DNA of 64,000 bases. Source: an uncultured Clostridia bacterium (lineage in GTDB: Bacteria > Bacillota > Clostridia > Oscillospirales > Acutalibacteraceae). The notes under the pieces are model-generated. The model was not told where the DNA came from. It was given only the letters and a program-made list of their open reading frames with translations, and searched no databases. Every line of letters starts with the position of its first letter. Position 1 is the first letter of the stretch. Shown here one piece after another: positions 44,341 through 54,053 of the stretch. The translations under genes and the position numbers were made by a program. The stretch is taken from the NCBI GenBank assembly GCA_947627725.1, contig CANQXE010000002.1:62001-126000 (forward strand). Reading direction: 5' to 3'.

Positions 44341-45464
44341 TATATTTTGATAACAGCGCGACGACTAATCCAAAGCCTGTTACCGTTCTTTCCGCCTCAA
44401 ACAGCGGTATGAAAAATTACAGCTTTAACAGCGGAAGGGGCGGATACAGACAATCCGTTTTAACCTCCGACAAAATTTATGACGTCAGAGAAAAAATCAG
44501 CGCTCTTATCTCTTTTCCTCCTCAGAATATAGCTTTTACCCTTAATTGCACACATGCTCTCAATATGGCTATTAAAGGAAGTGTAAAGCGTGGAGACCAT
44601 ATTATTATCTCACCCTTGGAGCACAATGCGGTTTCCCGTCCTGTGGATACGCTTGCACGCAAAGGATTAGTAACCTATGATATTGCGAAGTTCAGTTTTG
44701 ATAGGGAAGAGTTGGTTAATAACTTTAAAAAATTAATCAGAAGCAATACATCTCTAATCATTTGTATGCATGCGTCAAATGTTTTCGGATATACTTTTCC
44801 CATCAGGGAAATAGGCGGGCTTTGCCGTGAGAACAATATTAGGTTTATAGTTGACGGTGCGCAAACCTTAGGCATTATGCCAATAAGTTCACAGGATAAT
44901 GTTGATGTTTTGTGCGCTCCCGGTCATAAAGGGCTGTACGGTCCTATGGGTACGGGATTTATGGCAGTTAATGATGATATTGACATTGATACAATCATTG
45001 AAGGCGGAACAGGGTCTTCATCTATGAATTTAAACCAGCCTGATTTTTTACCGGACAGATTCGAATCGGGAACGCTTAATAACAGCGGTATAATCGGACT
45101 TGGCGCCGGTGTCGACTTTGTCATGAAAAGGGGGATTGACAGGATTTATAACCACGAGCTTAATCTTGTTGAGATGCTATATAAGGAAATGGAGAAAAAC
45201 AGCAGAGTTACTTTTTATACACCTTTTCCCCGAAAGTTTGATTATGCTCCCATATTTTCATTCAACTATGCTGATTATCCGTCTGAAAAGACAGCGGAGC
45301 TTTTAGCAAACAGGGGAATTGCGGTTCGCGCGGGGCTTCACTGCGCGCCTTTGGCTCACAGAGCCTTTAACACAATTGACAGGGGAACAGTAAGGGTAAG
45401 TCCGTCCGTGTTTACAACACCCCGTGAATGTGAAATTTTTATTAACACATTGAAAAAACTTTGA
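44337..45464 (+). CDS. Cysteine desulfurase family protein (class V aminotransferase fold)
   Basis: PLP enzyme of 375 residues related to NifS/SufS. It starts MIYFDNSATTNPKP. HNAVSRPVDTLARKG, VDGAQTLG, the PLP lysine in CAPGHKGLYGPMGTG, FESGTLN and the active cysteine in VRAGLHCAPLAH are all present. It corresponds to the shorter cysteine desulfurase-like group that often sits with selD, yedF or DUF3343 genes. Here it is coupled to DUF3343, but selD is not in the window. Probable role: mobilising sulfur or selenium for a small carrier. Confidence 0.87.
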   Translation: MIYFDNSATTNPKPVTVLSASNSGMKNYSFNSGRGGYRQSVLTSDKIYDVREKISALISFPPQNIAFTLNCTHALNMAIKGSVKRGDHIIISPLEHNAVSRPVDTLARKGLVTYDIAKFSFDREELVNNFKKLIRSNTSLIICMHASNVFGYTFPIREIGGLCRENNIRFIVDGAQTLGIMPISSQDNVDVLCAPGHKGLYGPMGTGFMAVNDDIDIDTIIEGGTGSSSMNLNQPDFLPDRFESGTLNNSGIIGLGAGVDFVMKRGIDRIYNHELNLVEMLYKEMEKNSRVTFYTPFPRKFDYAPIFSFNYADYPSEKTAELLANRGIAVRAGLHCAPLAHRAFNTIDRGTVRVSPSVFTTPRECEIFINTLKKL

Positions 45465-45538
45465 TATTCCCTTTATTTCTTGTTTTTATTATGATAAAAT
45501 ATTACAGAAAGTAAAAACGGAATTTAAGGAAGTACAAT

Positions 45539-46408
45539 ATGTTAAACCAGATAACTGATACTTTTAACAAAATATTAAGTGTTTTTTCCACTTTTTCTAT
45601 TACAGACTTTTTGGATATTGTAATGGTTGCCGTTGTTATCTATATATGCATCCGTATTATCAGAGAAACAAGGGCTATACAGCTTGCAAAAGGTCTGATT
45701 TATCTTGCCATAATTTACGGTATTGTAAATCTTTTGGGAATGGAAGCCTCAAGCTTTATATTCAAATCCATTTTTTCCAATATACTGATTATTCTTGTAA
45801 TACTTTTTGCTCCTGAAATCAGAAATATTCTGGAGCAGGTCGGTCACGGCGCTACGGCAAAAAGCCTTAAAACTATTATTCATCCGGGCTTTGCAGTTGA
45901 GCTTGCGGAGATTTCAGATGCAGTTGAGGCAGTCTGCAAGGCGTGTTCCGATATGAGCGACAAGAAAATAGGAGCGCTTATCTGTTTTGAAAACAACACC
46001 ATGCTTGGCGATGTTATCGCTACAGGTACACAGCTTAACGCAAAGGTCACAAAGGAGCTTGTTGAAAACATATTTTTCCCGAAATCTCCTTTGCACGACG
46101 GAGCGATGGTTATCCGTGACGGAAAGATTTTCGCAGCCGGATGTATCCTTCCTCTAACTAAAAAAACAGTTTCAACAGCTCTTGGGACAAGGCACAGAGC
46201 AGGTATAGGCATAACCGAGCAAAGCGACGCTATCGTTGTAATAGTGAGCGAAGAGACAGGCTATATTTCAGTTGCTCAAAACGGCGCTCTTCAAAGGGAT
46301 ATTTCAGATGGGGATTTAAGGGATATTCTTATGACCGCTTTTCTTCCGTCAGGCGCATCCTCTGACGACAAGATTATTACTAAGCTTGTTAGAAGGAGAA
46401 GAAAATAA
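45539..46408 (+). CDS. cdaA: Diadenylate cyclase CdaA
   Basis: Membrane-bound synthase of cyclic di-AMP from two ATP. Three N-terminal hydrophobic helices (about residues 20-90) precede a DisA_N domain with the catalytic SPLHDGAMVI (DGA) and GTRHRAGIG (RHR) motifs. Length 289 is slightly over the norm. cdaR follows with a TAATG overlap. Cyclic di-AMP controls potassium and osmolyte balance and cell-wall integrity. The third gene of the usual operon, glmM, is not here. Confidence 0.95.
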   Translation: MLNQITDTFNKILSVFSTFSITDFLDIVMVAVVIYICIRIIRETRAIQLAKGLIYLAIIYGIVNLLGMEASSFIFKSIFSNILIILVILFAPEIRNILEQVGHGATAKSLKTIIHPGFAVELAEISDAVEAVCKACSDMSDKKIGALICFENNTMLGDVIATGTQLNAKVTKELVENIFFPKSPLHDGAMVIRDGKIFAAGCILPLTKKTVSTALGTRHRAGIGITEQSDAIVVIVSEETGYISVAQNGALQRDISDGDLRDILMTAFLPSGASSDDKIITKLVRRRRK

Positions 46409-47697
46409 TGGCAGAAAAGAAAAGAAAAAAAAGTAAGTTTTCAATAAAAAAGCTGATTTATAATGACAAGTATCTCATTATAATTTCAATAGTTTTGGCA
46501 GTCATTGTATGGATTGTGACGTCAATGAGTCTTTCTCCCGAAACGACAAAGACAATCACCGTATCTCTTCCGGTTGATTTCAGTGATTCCGCCGCTGAAC
46601 AGCTTGGGCTGAAATGTTATGGTGACGAGGTTGTTGATGTAGACGTAACGGTTAGCTGTAAAAAGTATCTCGCGAAGGATATAACTGCTGATAATTTCAA
46701 AGTTTCCCTTCAGACAAATGTTGTAACGTCGAGCGGCAATTTTGATGTGCCGATAAGGGTTGAAACGGGCGAAAATGTTGATTTTACCATATCAAGCTAC
46801 TATCCTACCGTTTACAGAGCATACTTTGATGTTGAGGATGAAAAGACAATGGATCTTGACGTCAGGTATACAAACGAAGATTTTATCGAAAAGGGATATA
46901 CAATGGGTCAGCCTCTCCTTAGTGAAAGCACGGTGACTGTCAAAGGACCTCGTTCCTATGTGTCACAGGTTAAAACCGTTTCTGCCGATGTAACTATTGA
47001 AGAAAAGCTTAAGACGACAACATCAATGGATCTCAATGCGATTGCCCTGGATTCCTACGGTTCTAAGGTTAATTATGTTACGATTGAAAAGGGCGCTGAG
47101 AATTTAACTATAACTATACCTGTATTAAAAGAAATGCAGCTTAATGTTTCAGCATCCTTTGTCGGCAAGCCGAGCAAAATCAATACTGACAGTTTTGCTG
47201 TTTCATACAGTGTAAGCAAGGTAAACGCGGGAGTACTTGAGGACGCGAAAATTACCGAAGCGGTTATCGGAGATATTGATTTTTCACAGCTCAAACCCGG
47301 AGAAAACAAATTCACTTTTGATGTTCAGTCGCTTGACGGTTTTGTAATCCTTGATAACATTAAAGAAATTTCGGCAACTGTTACTATTCCCAAGACCTAT
47401 AAAAGTGAAAGAATTTCTGTAAACGCAGGGAATGTAAATGTTATAAATGCTCCGAAAGGGTATAATGTAAGCGTTACCGATATAAGCGCGAGCGCAGTTA
47501 TGGTTATCGGTACGGAAAGCAATCTTAACGGTCTTACAGCATCAAATATCAAGCTTGTTGTTGATCTTTCGGGTATTGATGTAAATAATATTAAAGAGGG
47601 TATTTCCTCATACAAAATTGTAACTACGCTCGAAAATTCTGATACCTGCTGGATTTACGGCGACTATACCGCTAATGTTAATATCACAAAGGCATAA
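46408..47697 (+). CDS. cdaR: CdaR, YbbR-domain regulator of CdaA
   Basis: Single-pass membrane protein of 429 residues with a basic N-terminus, one membrane helix (about 25-42) and an extracytoplasmic region of about four YbbR repeats (for example EKGYTMGQPLLSESTVTVKG and the related SVTDISASAVMVIG). It binds and modulates CdaA. Translationally coupled to cdaA; the ribosome binding site AAGGAG lies within cdaA. A strong bidirectional terminator follows. Confidence 0.9.
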   Translation: MAEKKRKKSKFSIKKLIYNDKYLIIISIVLAVIVWIVTSMSLSPETTKTITVSLPVDFSDSAAEQLGLKCYGDEVVDVDVTVSCKKYLAKDITADNFKVSLQTNVVTSSGNFDVPIRVETGENVDFTISSYYPTVYRAYFDVEDEKTMDLDVRYTNEDFIEKGYTMGQPLLSESTVTVKGPRSYVSQVKTVSADVTIEEKLKTTTSMDLNAIALDSYGSKVNYVTIEKGAENLTITIPVLKEMQLNVSASFVGKPSKINTDSFAVSYSVSKVNAGVLEDAKITEAVIGDIDFSQLKPGENKFTFDVQSLDGFVILDNIKEISATVTIPKTYKSERISVNAGNVNVINAPKGYNVSVTDISASAVMVIGTESNLNGLTASNIKLVVDLSGIDVNNIKEGISSYKIVTTLENSDTCWIYGDYTANVNITKA

Positions 47698-47700
47698 AAT

Positions 47701-47739
47701 AAAAGACGGTTTTGGCTATTATACCAAAACCGCCTTTTT
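47701..47739. terminator. Bidirectional terminator between cdaR and rodA
   Basis: AAAAGACGGTTTTGG pairs with CCAAAACCGCCTTTTT (one mismatch) around an eight-base loop. Convergent rodA ends at its edge. Confidence 0.85.
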
Positions 47740-48886
47740 ATGTTGTATAAAAAAGTGATTTGCTTTGCGATTGTGAAAATCTGTACACGCTTAACTCTAT
47801 TCCAAGTGCGAGATAAATACAAAGCGATGAGGAGCCGCCCGCTGAAAATAGCGGAAGCGTTATTCCTATACACGGCAGAATTGAAAGCTCCATTCCAACA
47901 TTAATGAATATTTGAGCAAAGAGCATAACAGCTATGCCGCTGCACATAAGGTAACCAACATTATCTCTTGCCTTGAGTCCTGTGAAAAAGACACGTAAAA
48001 CCAAAATAAGCAGCAATATAATTACCGCAAGCGTTCCTATGTATCCGAATTCTTCACCCGCTACCGATAAAATCATATCATTGTCATTTACGGGTACAGC
48101 GCCGCTTTGTGTCATACTTCCTTTAAGAAAGCCCTGACCGAACCAACCGCCTGAGCCCATTGCGATTTTTCCGTTGATTTGCTGGTAAAGCGTGTCCTGA
48201 TACTGTTCGGGATAAAACAAAGCGGTAATCCTTTCACGCTGGAGACCGTCGATTATGTTGAGTCTCCACGCGGCCGCGAACGCAACGATTATTGCACAGA
48301 TGCCCGCGACAAAATAACCAATGTTCACCTTAGCGAAGAAAAGCATTCCGATAAAAATAATCATAAATACGAGCGCCGAGCCTGCGTCGCCTGTCGCGAG
48401 GACAAGCGCAATCGGTATCATTCCGTGTATAACTAACGGTATAATTGTCTTTACCCTGTTGATTTTATCCCTGACTATATCCAGGTGATATGAAAAGGTA
48501 ATAATAAAGCCTACCTTTAAAAGCTCGGAGGTTTGAAAGGTGAAGACACCTAAATCAAGCCATGATCTTGCGTCCTGGCGTGCTTCGTTGGCTGCCGTAC
48601 CGAAAATGAGTGTAACTATCATAAGCAATATACACCCTGCGGCAATCAACGGCCAAAGCTTGGAGATAATTTCATAGTCAATATTGCTTAAAACTAAGGC
48701 TACAAATATTCCTGCCGAAACGGAGATAAGCATGGATTTTACTCCGCCCGATATAACACTTCCGTCCGCAAGGTTAGAGTACGTTGCGCTGTAAACCAAT
48801 GCAAGTCCGTAAAAGGAGCAGAGGAAGGAAGTGATTAATGTGACAAAATCAAGTCCGCCGAAAAAACCTATTCTGTTTTGCTTCAT
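47738..48886 (-). CDS. rodA: Rod shape-determining protein RodA (SEDS glycosyltransferase)
   Basis: Polytopic SEDS protein of about 382 residues that polymerises lipid II for lateral wall growth. Motifs include ARSWLDLGVFTFQTSELLK, ATGDAGSALVF, QQINGKIAMGSGGWFGQGF and the C-terminal GITLPLFSAGGSSSL. The start at 48886 follows a perfect AAAGGAGG; the longer frame to 48949 lacks one. FtsW and SpoVE are close relatives; the absence of nearby division or mur-cluster genes and the sequence favour RodA, but this is not absolute. It is monocistronic. Confidence 0.87.
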   Translation of the reverse strand: MKQNRIGFFGGLDFVTLITSFLCSFYGLALVYSATYSNLADGSVISGGVKSMLISVSAGIFVALVLSNIDYEIISKLWPLIAAGCILLMIVTLIFGTAANEARQDARSWLDLGVFTFQTSELLKVGFIITFSYHLDIVRDKINRVKTIIPLVIHGMIPIALVLATGDAGSALVFMIIFIGMLFFAKVNIGYFVAGICAIIVAFAAAWRLNIIDGLQRERITALFYPEQYQDTLYQQINGKIAMGSGGWFGQGFLKGSMTQSGAVPVNDNDMILSVAGEEFGYIGTLAVIILLLILVLRVFFTGLKARDNVGYLMCSGIAVMLFAQIFINVGMELSILPCIGITLPLFSAGGSSSLCIYLALGIELSVYRFSQSQSKSLFYTT

Positions 48887-48988
48887 TGCAGCCTCCTTTC
48901 CAATATGAAAACCTTTAACTATTATATTAAAATATAGATAACATTTCAAGTCAAGAACAAAATTATGTCTGTATTGTAAAAAATAGTA

Positions 48989-49017
48989 TTGGAATATCTT
49001 TTTCGTTATGCTATAAT
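48989..49017 (+). promoter_or_regulatory. Sigma-A-type promoter of fhs
   Basis: TTGGAA (48989-48994) and consensus TATAAT (49012-49017) with 17-base spacing. The leader to the start at 49074 is short. Confidence 0.65.
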
Positions 49018-49073
49018 AGCTACACGTATATATTAAAATTTTTATTTTTAAAGAAAGTTAAGGAGCATTTAAT

Positions 49074-50741
49074 ATGTTGACGGATATTGAAATTGCACAA
49101 CAGGCTAAGATGAAAAAAATTACCGAAATCGCAGCCGGTATCGGCATAGAAGAGGACGAGCTCGAACCGTACGGTCATTATAAAGCAAAGATTTCTGACA
49201 GCGTATTGAACAGACTCAGCAATAAAGAGGACGGAAAGCTTGTGCTTGTTACCGCTGTTAATCCTACTCCCGCCGGAGAGGGTAAAACAACCGTTTCAAT
49301 CGGTCTCGGTCAAGGTATGGCTAAGCTTGGAAAGAATGCTGTTATTGCACTTCGCGAGCCGTCTCTCGGACCTGTTTTCGGTATTAAGGGCGGAGCGGCA
49401 GGCGGAGGATATTCCCAGGTAGTTCCTATGGAGGATATCAATCTTCATTTTACGGGTGATATGCACGCAATTACAAGCGCGAACAATCTTATGTGCGCTA
49501 TTCTTGATAATCATATTCAGCAGGGTAATGTGCTTGGAATTGACCAGAGACGTGTGCTTATTAAGCGTTGTCTTGATATGAATGACCGTGCATTAAGAAA
49601 TATTGTCTGCTCACTCGGCGGAAAGCTTAACGGTATACCGCGTGAGGACCATTTCATTATTACAGTAGCGTCTGAGGTTATGGCGATTCTATGCCTTAGT
49701 GAGGATTTGTTTGATTTAAAGAGAAGGCTCGGCAATATACTTGTGGCATATACATATGACGGAAAGCCTGTTTTCTGCCGTGATATAAAAGCGGACGGCG
49801 CTATGACAGTTTTACTTAAGGACGCTATTAAACCCAATCTTGTACAGACCCTTGAAAATACGCCCGTTATTATGCACGGAGGACCGTTTGCAAATATTGC
49901 TCACGGCTGTAATTCAATCAGAGCTACAAAGACGGCATTAAAGCTCGGTGATTACTGTATTACTGAGGCAGGCTTCGGCTCGGATTTAGGTGCTGAAAAG
50001 TTCCTTGATATAAAGTGCCGTTTTGCAAAAATAAAACCGTCCTGTATTGTACTCGTTGCAACCGTCCGTTCAATGAAATATAACGGAGGCGTTGAAAAAA
50101 GCGAGCTTTCCAAGGAAAATATGGCAGCTCTTGAAAAGGGTAGTGTAAATCTCGGTGCGCATATTGATAACCTTAAAAAATTCGGAGTGCCTGTCGTTGT
50201 GGCTATCAACCATTTTTATGCGGACACGGACAGAGAAATTGATTTCATTAAAAATTTCTGTGAGAGCAAGGGCGTTGATTTTTCAGTAACAAAATGCTTT
50301 GCTGAGGGCGGAGCAGGCTCAACCGAGCTTGCTCAAAAGGTTGTTGACGCCTGTGAAAAGGAAAATTCATTCAGACATCTTTATGACCTTGATATGCCTC
50401 TTTATGATAAGATTGAGACTATCGCAAGAGAAATTTACGGCGCTGACGGTGTTGATTATACTAAGGAGGCAAAAAAGAGTATTGATGAGTTTATTGCTCT
50501 TGGTGCTGACAAAATTCCCGTATGCATGGCAAAAACACAGTATAGCCTTTCAGATAACCCTTCCGCTTTGGGCAGACCTCAGAATTTCAGAATCACGGTT
50601 TCGTCAGCAAGTCTTTCAAACGGAGCAGGCTTTATTGTCTGCCAGACAGGCTCAATTATGACAATGCCGGGTCTTTCAAAGCAGCCTGCCGCATACAGCA
50701 TTGATATTGATGAAAACGGAAATACAGTAGGTTTGTTTTAA
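49074..50741 (+). CDS. fhs: Formate--tetrahydrofolate ligase
   Basis: ATP-dependent formation of 10-formyl-tetrahydrofolate, used for purines, formyl-Met and acetogenic or purinolytic C1 flow. Length 555 is standard. The ATP-binding loop is [16 protein letters not shown] near residue 66; [19 protein letters not shown] and [12 protein letters not shown] are signatures, and the end [18 protein letters not shown] is typical. The ribosome binding site is AAGGAG. It overlaps tsaE by TAATG. Confidence 0.97.
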   Translation: MLTDIEIAQQAKMKKITEIAAGIGIEEDELEPYGHYKAKISDSVLNRLSNKEDGKLVLVTAVNPTPAGEGKTTVSIGLGQGMAKLGKNAVIALREPSLGPVFGIKGGAAGGGYSQVVPMEDINLHFTGDMHAITSANNLMCAILDNHIQQGNVLGIDQRRVLIKRCLDMNDRALRNIVCSLGGKLNGIPREDHFIITVASEVMAILCLSEDLFDLKRRLGNILVAYTYDGKPVFCRDIKADGAMTVLLKDAIKPNLVQTLENTPVIMHGGPFANIAHGCNSIRATKTALKLGDYCITEAGFGSDLGAEKFLDIKCRFAKIKPSCIVLVATVRSMKYNGGVEKSELSKENMAALEKGSVNLGAHIDNLKKFGVPVVVAINHFYADTDREIDFIKNFCESKGVDFSVTKCFAEGGAGSTELAQKVVDACEKENSFRHLYDLDMPLYDKIETIAREIYGADGVDYTKEAKKSIDEFIALGADKIPVCMAKTQYSLSDNPSALGRPQNFRITVSSASLSNGAGFIVCQTGSIMTMPGLSKQPAAYSIDIDENGNTVGLF

Positions 50742-51187
50742 TGAAAAAATATAAAACCAACAGCTATGAAGAAACTGTTGCTCTTGGTGAACGTATAGCG
50801 AAGAAGCTGCCTAAAGGTACGGTTGTCGCATTTCTCGGCGGTCTGGGTATGGGTAAAACCGCTTTTACAACAGGACTTGCCAGAGGGCTTTCAATAGATG
50901 CCGACGTTTCTTCGCCGACATTTGCTATCTGTAATACATATATCGGTGACAGCAACACACTGTATCATTTCGATATGTACCGTGTTGACGGGTGGGACGA
51001 TTTATACTCAACAGGCTTTTTTGACTTTCTCAATACGGATTCATATATTGCTGTTGAGTGGAGCGAAAATGTTTACGGTGCGCTTCCCGATGATACCTTA
51101 ATCGTTGAAATAGAAAAGCCTGACGAAAATTCGAGAGTGTTTAAAGTATATAAAAAATCAGAGGTTGAAAATGATTCTATCGGTTGA
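50741..51187 (+). CDS. tsaE: tRNA t6A biosynthesis ATPase TsaE
   Basis: P-loop ATPase required for threonylcarbamoyl-adenosine formation with TsaB and TsaD. Walker A is GGLGMGKTAFTTGLARGL; SSPTFAICNTY and HFDMYRVDGWDDLY (with its catalytic Asp) are diagnostic, and VEWSEN follows. Length 148 is normal. It overlaps tsaB by 17 bases. tcdA, which acts later on the same modification, is at 5.9 kb. Confidence 0.94.
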   Translation: MKKYKTNSYEETVALGERIAKKLPKGTVVAFLGGLGMGKTAFTTGLARGLSIDADVSSPTFAICNTYIGDSNTLYHFDMYRVDGWDDLYSTGFFDFLNTDSYIAVEWSENVYGALPDDTLIVEIEKPDENSRVFKVYKKSEVENDSIG

Positions 51188-51839
51188 TTCATCGGCAGTT
51201 ACTGCGTCAGCAGCCTTAACCGACGGCAATAATGTGGTTAAAAGTGAATTTGTCAATGCAGGTCTTACCCACAGTGAAACTCTTTTACCTATGATAAAAA
51301 GAGTTATGCAAGGATATTCATTTGAAGAGCTTGACGCAATCGCGGTTACGGCAGGTCCCGGTTCTTTTACGGGTGTCAGAATAGGTGTTGCAACGGTGAA
51401 GGGTTTGGCGTTTAATGCCGGTATTCCCTGTATAGGTGTATCAACTCTGGAGGCAATCGCCTATAATTTTACTGATAAAAGCGCTGTTGTCTGCGCATTG
51501 ATGGATGCAAGGCGTATGCAGTTTTACAATGCAATATTCAGAGTGAAAAACGGAGAGGTTTTCAGATTGTGCGAGGACAGAGCGGTTTCCATTGATGATT
51601 TAAAAAAGGAACTTCTCTTATTTGAAAATGTCATACTCGCAGGCGATGGCGCGGAACTCTGCTATAATAATATTGGTATTGATAACGTAATTCTGGCTGA
51701 TGATGCGGTTAGGTATCAGAACGGTATCGGAGTTTCAAAAGCAGCCGCTAATAAAGAAAAAATTTCAGCCGCGTCGCTCATACCGGTCTATTTGAGACCA
51801 AGTCAGGCAGAGCGTGAGCTGAAATTAAAGAAAAATTAA
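51171..51839 (+). CDS. tsaB: tRNA t6A biosynthesis protein TsaB
   Basis: Actin-like-fold partner of TsaD. ILSVDSSAVTASAAL at the N-terminus, HSETLLPMIKRVM and the VTAGPGSFTGVRIGVATVKGLA segment are family signatures; ALMDARRMQFYNAIF follows. ATG 51171 with AGAGG upstream is preferred to TTG 51165. The rimI and tsaD genes, often next, are missing here; rpiB follows after 13 bases. Confidence 0.94.
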   Translation: MILSVDSSAVTASAALTDGNNVVKSEFVNAGLTHSETLLPMIKRVMQGYSFEELDAIAVTAGPGSFTGVRIGVATVKGLAFNAGIPCIGVSTLEAIAYNFTDKSAVVCALMDARRMQFYNAIFRVKNGEVFRLCEDRAVSIDDLKKELLLFENVILAGDGAELCYNNIGIDNVILADDAVRYQNGIGVSKAAANKEKISAASLIPVYLRPSQAERELKLKKN

Positions 51840-51852
51840 AGGAGAATCACAA

Positions 51853-52302
51853 ATGATTGCTATCGGAAGTGACCACGCCGGATTTCCGCTAAAGGAGGAA
51901 ATCAAAAAGCATTTGGAGGAAAAAAATATAGATTTTACTGATGTCGGTTGTTATACACCCGAGCGCTTTGATTATGCGGTTTCGGCGCAGAAAGCCTGCG
52001 ATAAGGTGGTGACGGGGGAGTGCGATAAAGCAATTCTCTGCTGCGGAACAGGTGTCGGCATCTCTATGGCGGCTAATAAGGTCAAGGGTATCCGTGCCTG
52101 CTGTTGCTCGGATTATTTCAGCGCTAAGCTAACAAGAGCTCATAATGACGCAAATGTGCTTTGCTTGGGCAATAGGGTAATAGGTGCAGGTCTTGCCTGC
52201 GAGCTTGTTGATGTTTTTCTTAATACGGAATTTGAGGGCGGCAGACACCAGACCCGCATTGACCAGATTACCTCAATTGAGAACGGCGAAAAGCTCTATT
52301 AG
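51853..52302 (+). CDS. rpiB: Ribose-5-phosphate isomerase B
   Basis: Interconverts ribose 5-phosphate and ribulose 5-phosphate. IAIGSDHAGFPLKEEI opens the protein; the active cysteine lies in LCCGTGVGISMAANKVKGIRA and the His in ARAHND-like LTRAHNDANVL. At 149 residues it is the RpiB/LacAB fold; RpiB rather than LacA/B is favoured by its stand-alone form. The ribosome binding site is AAAGGAG. A terminator follows. Confidence 0.93.
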   Translation: MIAIGSDHAGFPLKEEIKKHLEEKNIDFTDVGCYTPERFDYAVSAQKACDKVVTGECDKAILCCGTGVGISMAANKVKGIRACCCSDYFSAKLTRAHNDANVLCLGNRVIGAGLACELVDVFLNTEFEGGRHQTRIDQITSIENGEKLY

Positions 52303-52330
52303 ACTATATATAACATAGAAATCATTATAC

Positions 52331-52366
52331 AAAAGGACCTGCCGCTTGGCAGATCCTTTTATTTTA
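52331..52366. terminator. Terminator after rpiB
   Basis: AAAAGGACCTGCC pairs with GGCAGATCCTTTT (one mismatch) around GCTT, followed by ATTTTAT; also placed for the convergent lipoprotein gene. Confidence 0.8.
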
Positions 52367-52368
52367 TC

Positions 52369-53367
52369 CTATGACCATTTTAGTGCTTTAATTGAGAAGC
52401 CGAGTGTTGCTTCAAGTCTGTTCTTCTGAACAATTGCGATAACTTTATCCATTTTGCAGCCTGTTACGTCTGCGGTAACCTTGTAGTAATTATTTCCTAA
52501 ATCCTCAATCCTTTTTATTGATACGCTCTGTACCTTTGACGTATAGTTTGAAATTTCAAACGTATCGTCCTTTTTGATATATTTGATAGGAGCTTTTACA
52601 TCTTCAGCAAAGTCATTGCATTTTGTTTTAAAGTTTACAACAGTCTGTCCGTAGTATTTGAAAAGATTTAAAACAACGGGACTTGAGGGGTAAATTGTTC
52701 TTGTGCTGCCCTCATGCTCAGCCATCCATATCGCGGTATGAGTGGCAATTTCAATAGGAACGCCGTCGGAATTCTCATAGCTTTTAAGGTAGAGATATGG
52801 AACCTCAAGCATTGACTTGATTATCTCCTGATCTTCCTGAGAAAAGTTTACCTTGGTTCCGCTGTCAGAAGTCTTTGGTACGGATACTTTACCGCTGGGC
52901 TTTTGGGGATTTTCCGATGAGGTAGGCTCCGCGTTTTTATTTGTAGTTCCTGTTGGTTTAGGAGCATTAGTTATTGTGTTACTGCTGCCATTATCTGAAT
53001 TATTATTTTTCTTTTTTGTAGTATTGGTTGTTTCAGATTCAGGTGTCTTTAAAGTAACTTCCTTCCCATTTTTATCCGTAACAGGTTCTCCATTTGCGTC
53101 GAGAAGAACAGCATATTTCCTGCCTTTTTTATCAGTTTTATATTGAACCATAACTTCCGTGGTAACTACCTTACCGTCTTTGTCCGTAACCTCTTTACCA
53201 TTCTTATCCGTTACAGCCTGCGTTTCAAAGCCGTAGTCAGCATCGGAATCATTAAGTCCTTCAGCTGATGTTGTTTCATTTTCATTAGCATCCTTGTTAG
53301 AGCATGCAACAAACGTACAGGATATAAGTACAATTATCGCAAGCAAAAGTAAAATAACTTTTTTCAA
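52369..53367 (-). CDS. Lipoprotein with DKxGKxVT repeats
   Basis: A 332-residue surface lipoprotein. The signal peptide ends at Cys22 (FVAC). Residues 52-105 hold three copies of a short DKNGKEVT/DKDGKVVT/DKNGKEVT motif, with related DKKGRKYAV and DANGEPVT units between. These D-x-(N/D)-G turns resemble calcium-binding loops. A Thr/Asn/Ser/Pro-rich linker (about 106-170) is probably a flexible wall-spanning arm. The C-terminal region (about 175-332) looks like a globular domain with strands and I do not recognise it. TTG start at 53367 with a GGGGG-rich ribosome binding site. Function unknown. Confidence 0.7.
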   Translation of the reverse strand: MKKVILLLLAIIVLISCTFVACSNKDANENETTSAEGLNDSDADYGFETQAVTDKNGKEVTDKDGKVVTTEVMVQYKTDKKGRKYAVLLDANGEPVTDKNGKEVTLKTPESETTNTTKKKNNNSDNGSSNTITNAPKPTGTTNKNAEPTSSENPQKPSGKVSVPKTSDSGTKVNFSQEDQEIIKSMLEVPYLYLKSYENSDGVPIEIATHTAIWMAEHEGSTRTIYPSSPVVLNLFKYYGQTVVNFKTKCNDFAEDVKAPIKYIKKDDTFEISNYTSKVQSVSIKRIEDLGNNYYKVTADVTGCKMDKVIAIVQKNRLEATLGFSIKALKWS

Positions 53368-53522
53368 GGAGAACCCCCTCTTTCTATCATTTTATATATA
53401 AATTATATTAATTATACTGGTAAAAGTAAAGAGATAATATGAAAAATGAACAAAAAATTAACTTATTATTCATACTATTTACATATTTCATAAATAGTAT
53501 TATTCTTAAAAATGGTGATTAA

Positions 53523-54053
53523 ATGAAAAATGCGACAACTCTTGCGGTTTGCTCGATTGTGACAGCACTGTCTGTTGTGCTGATGTTTTTTGGCGGTATA
53601 ACATTTATTTTCGCTTATATTATGCCAATGCTTGTGGGAATGATGATGATTATGCTCAGGCGTACATTCGGCACCGCAAGCGCTTGGATAACATATACGG
53701 CAACTTCTGTACTTTCATTTATACTTGTTACGGACAGGGAATGTATGCTTATGTATGTTTTGCTGTTCGGCTTTTACCCTATAATTCAGCCGAAACTGAA
53801 TAGGATTAAAATTTCATTGCTTAAAATTATAGTTAAGTTTATTCTTTTTAATACGCTTTTTGCGGTAGTACAGATTATGCTTGTGTATGTATTCGGCATT
53901 CCTTTCCTGGAGGAAGGGGAAGGAAAATGGCTGATCATTCTCTTTACCGTTATGATGAATATGCTTTTTATAATTTATGATAAGCTCCTTATAAACCTAA
54001 CGAGGCTTTATGAAATAAAAATCGAAAAGAAAATCAAAAAATACTTTAAATAA
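53523..54053 (+). CDS. Polytopic membrane protein of unknown function
   Basis: A 176-residue protein with about five hydrophobic helices and a short basic C-terminal tail (EIKIEKKIKKYFK). Size and layout resemble small ECF S components or related permease-like proteins, but no ligand motif is recognisable. The GGTGAT ribosome binding site supports ATG 53523. It stands alone between a divergent lipoprotein gene and convergent murC. Confidence 0.65.
   Translation: MKNATTLAVCSIVTALSVVLMFFGGITFIFAYIMPMLVGMMMIMLRRTFGTASAWITYTATSVLSFILVTDRECMLMYVLLFGFYPIIQPKLNRIKISLLKIIVKFILFNTLFAVVQIMLVYVFGIPFLEEGEGKWLIILFTVMMNMLFIIYDKLLINLTRLYEIKIEKKIKKYFK

Noticed and set aside
48887-48949. Longer rodA reading frame
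   Set aside because: A perfect AAAGGAGG lies between it and ATG 48886, so the extension is the leader.
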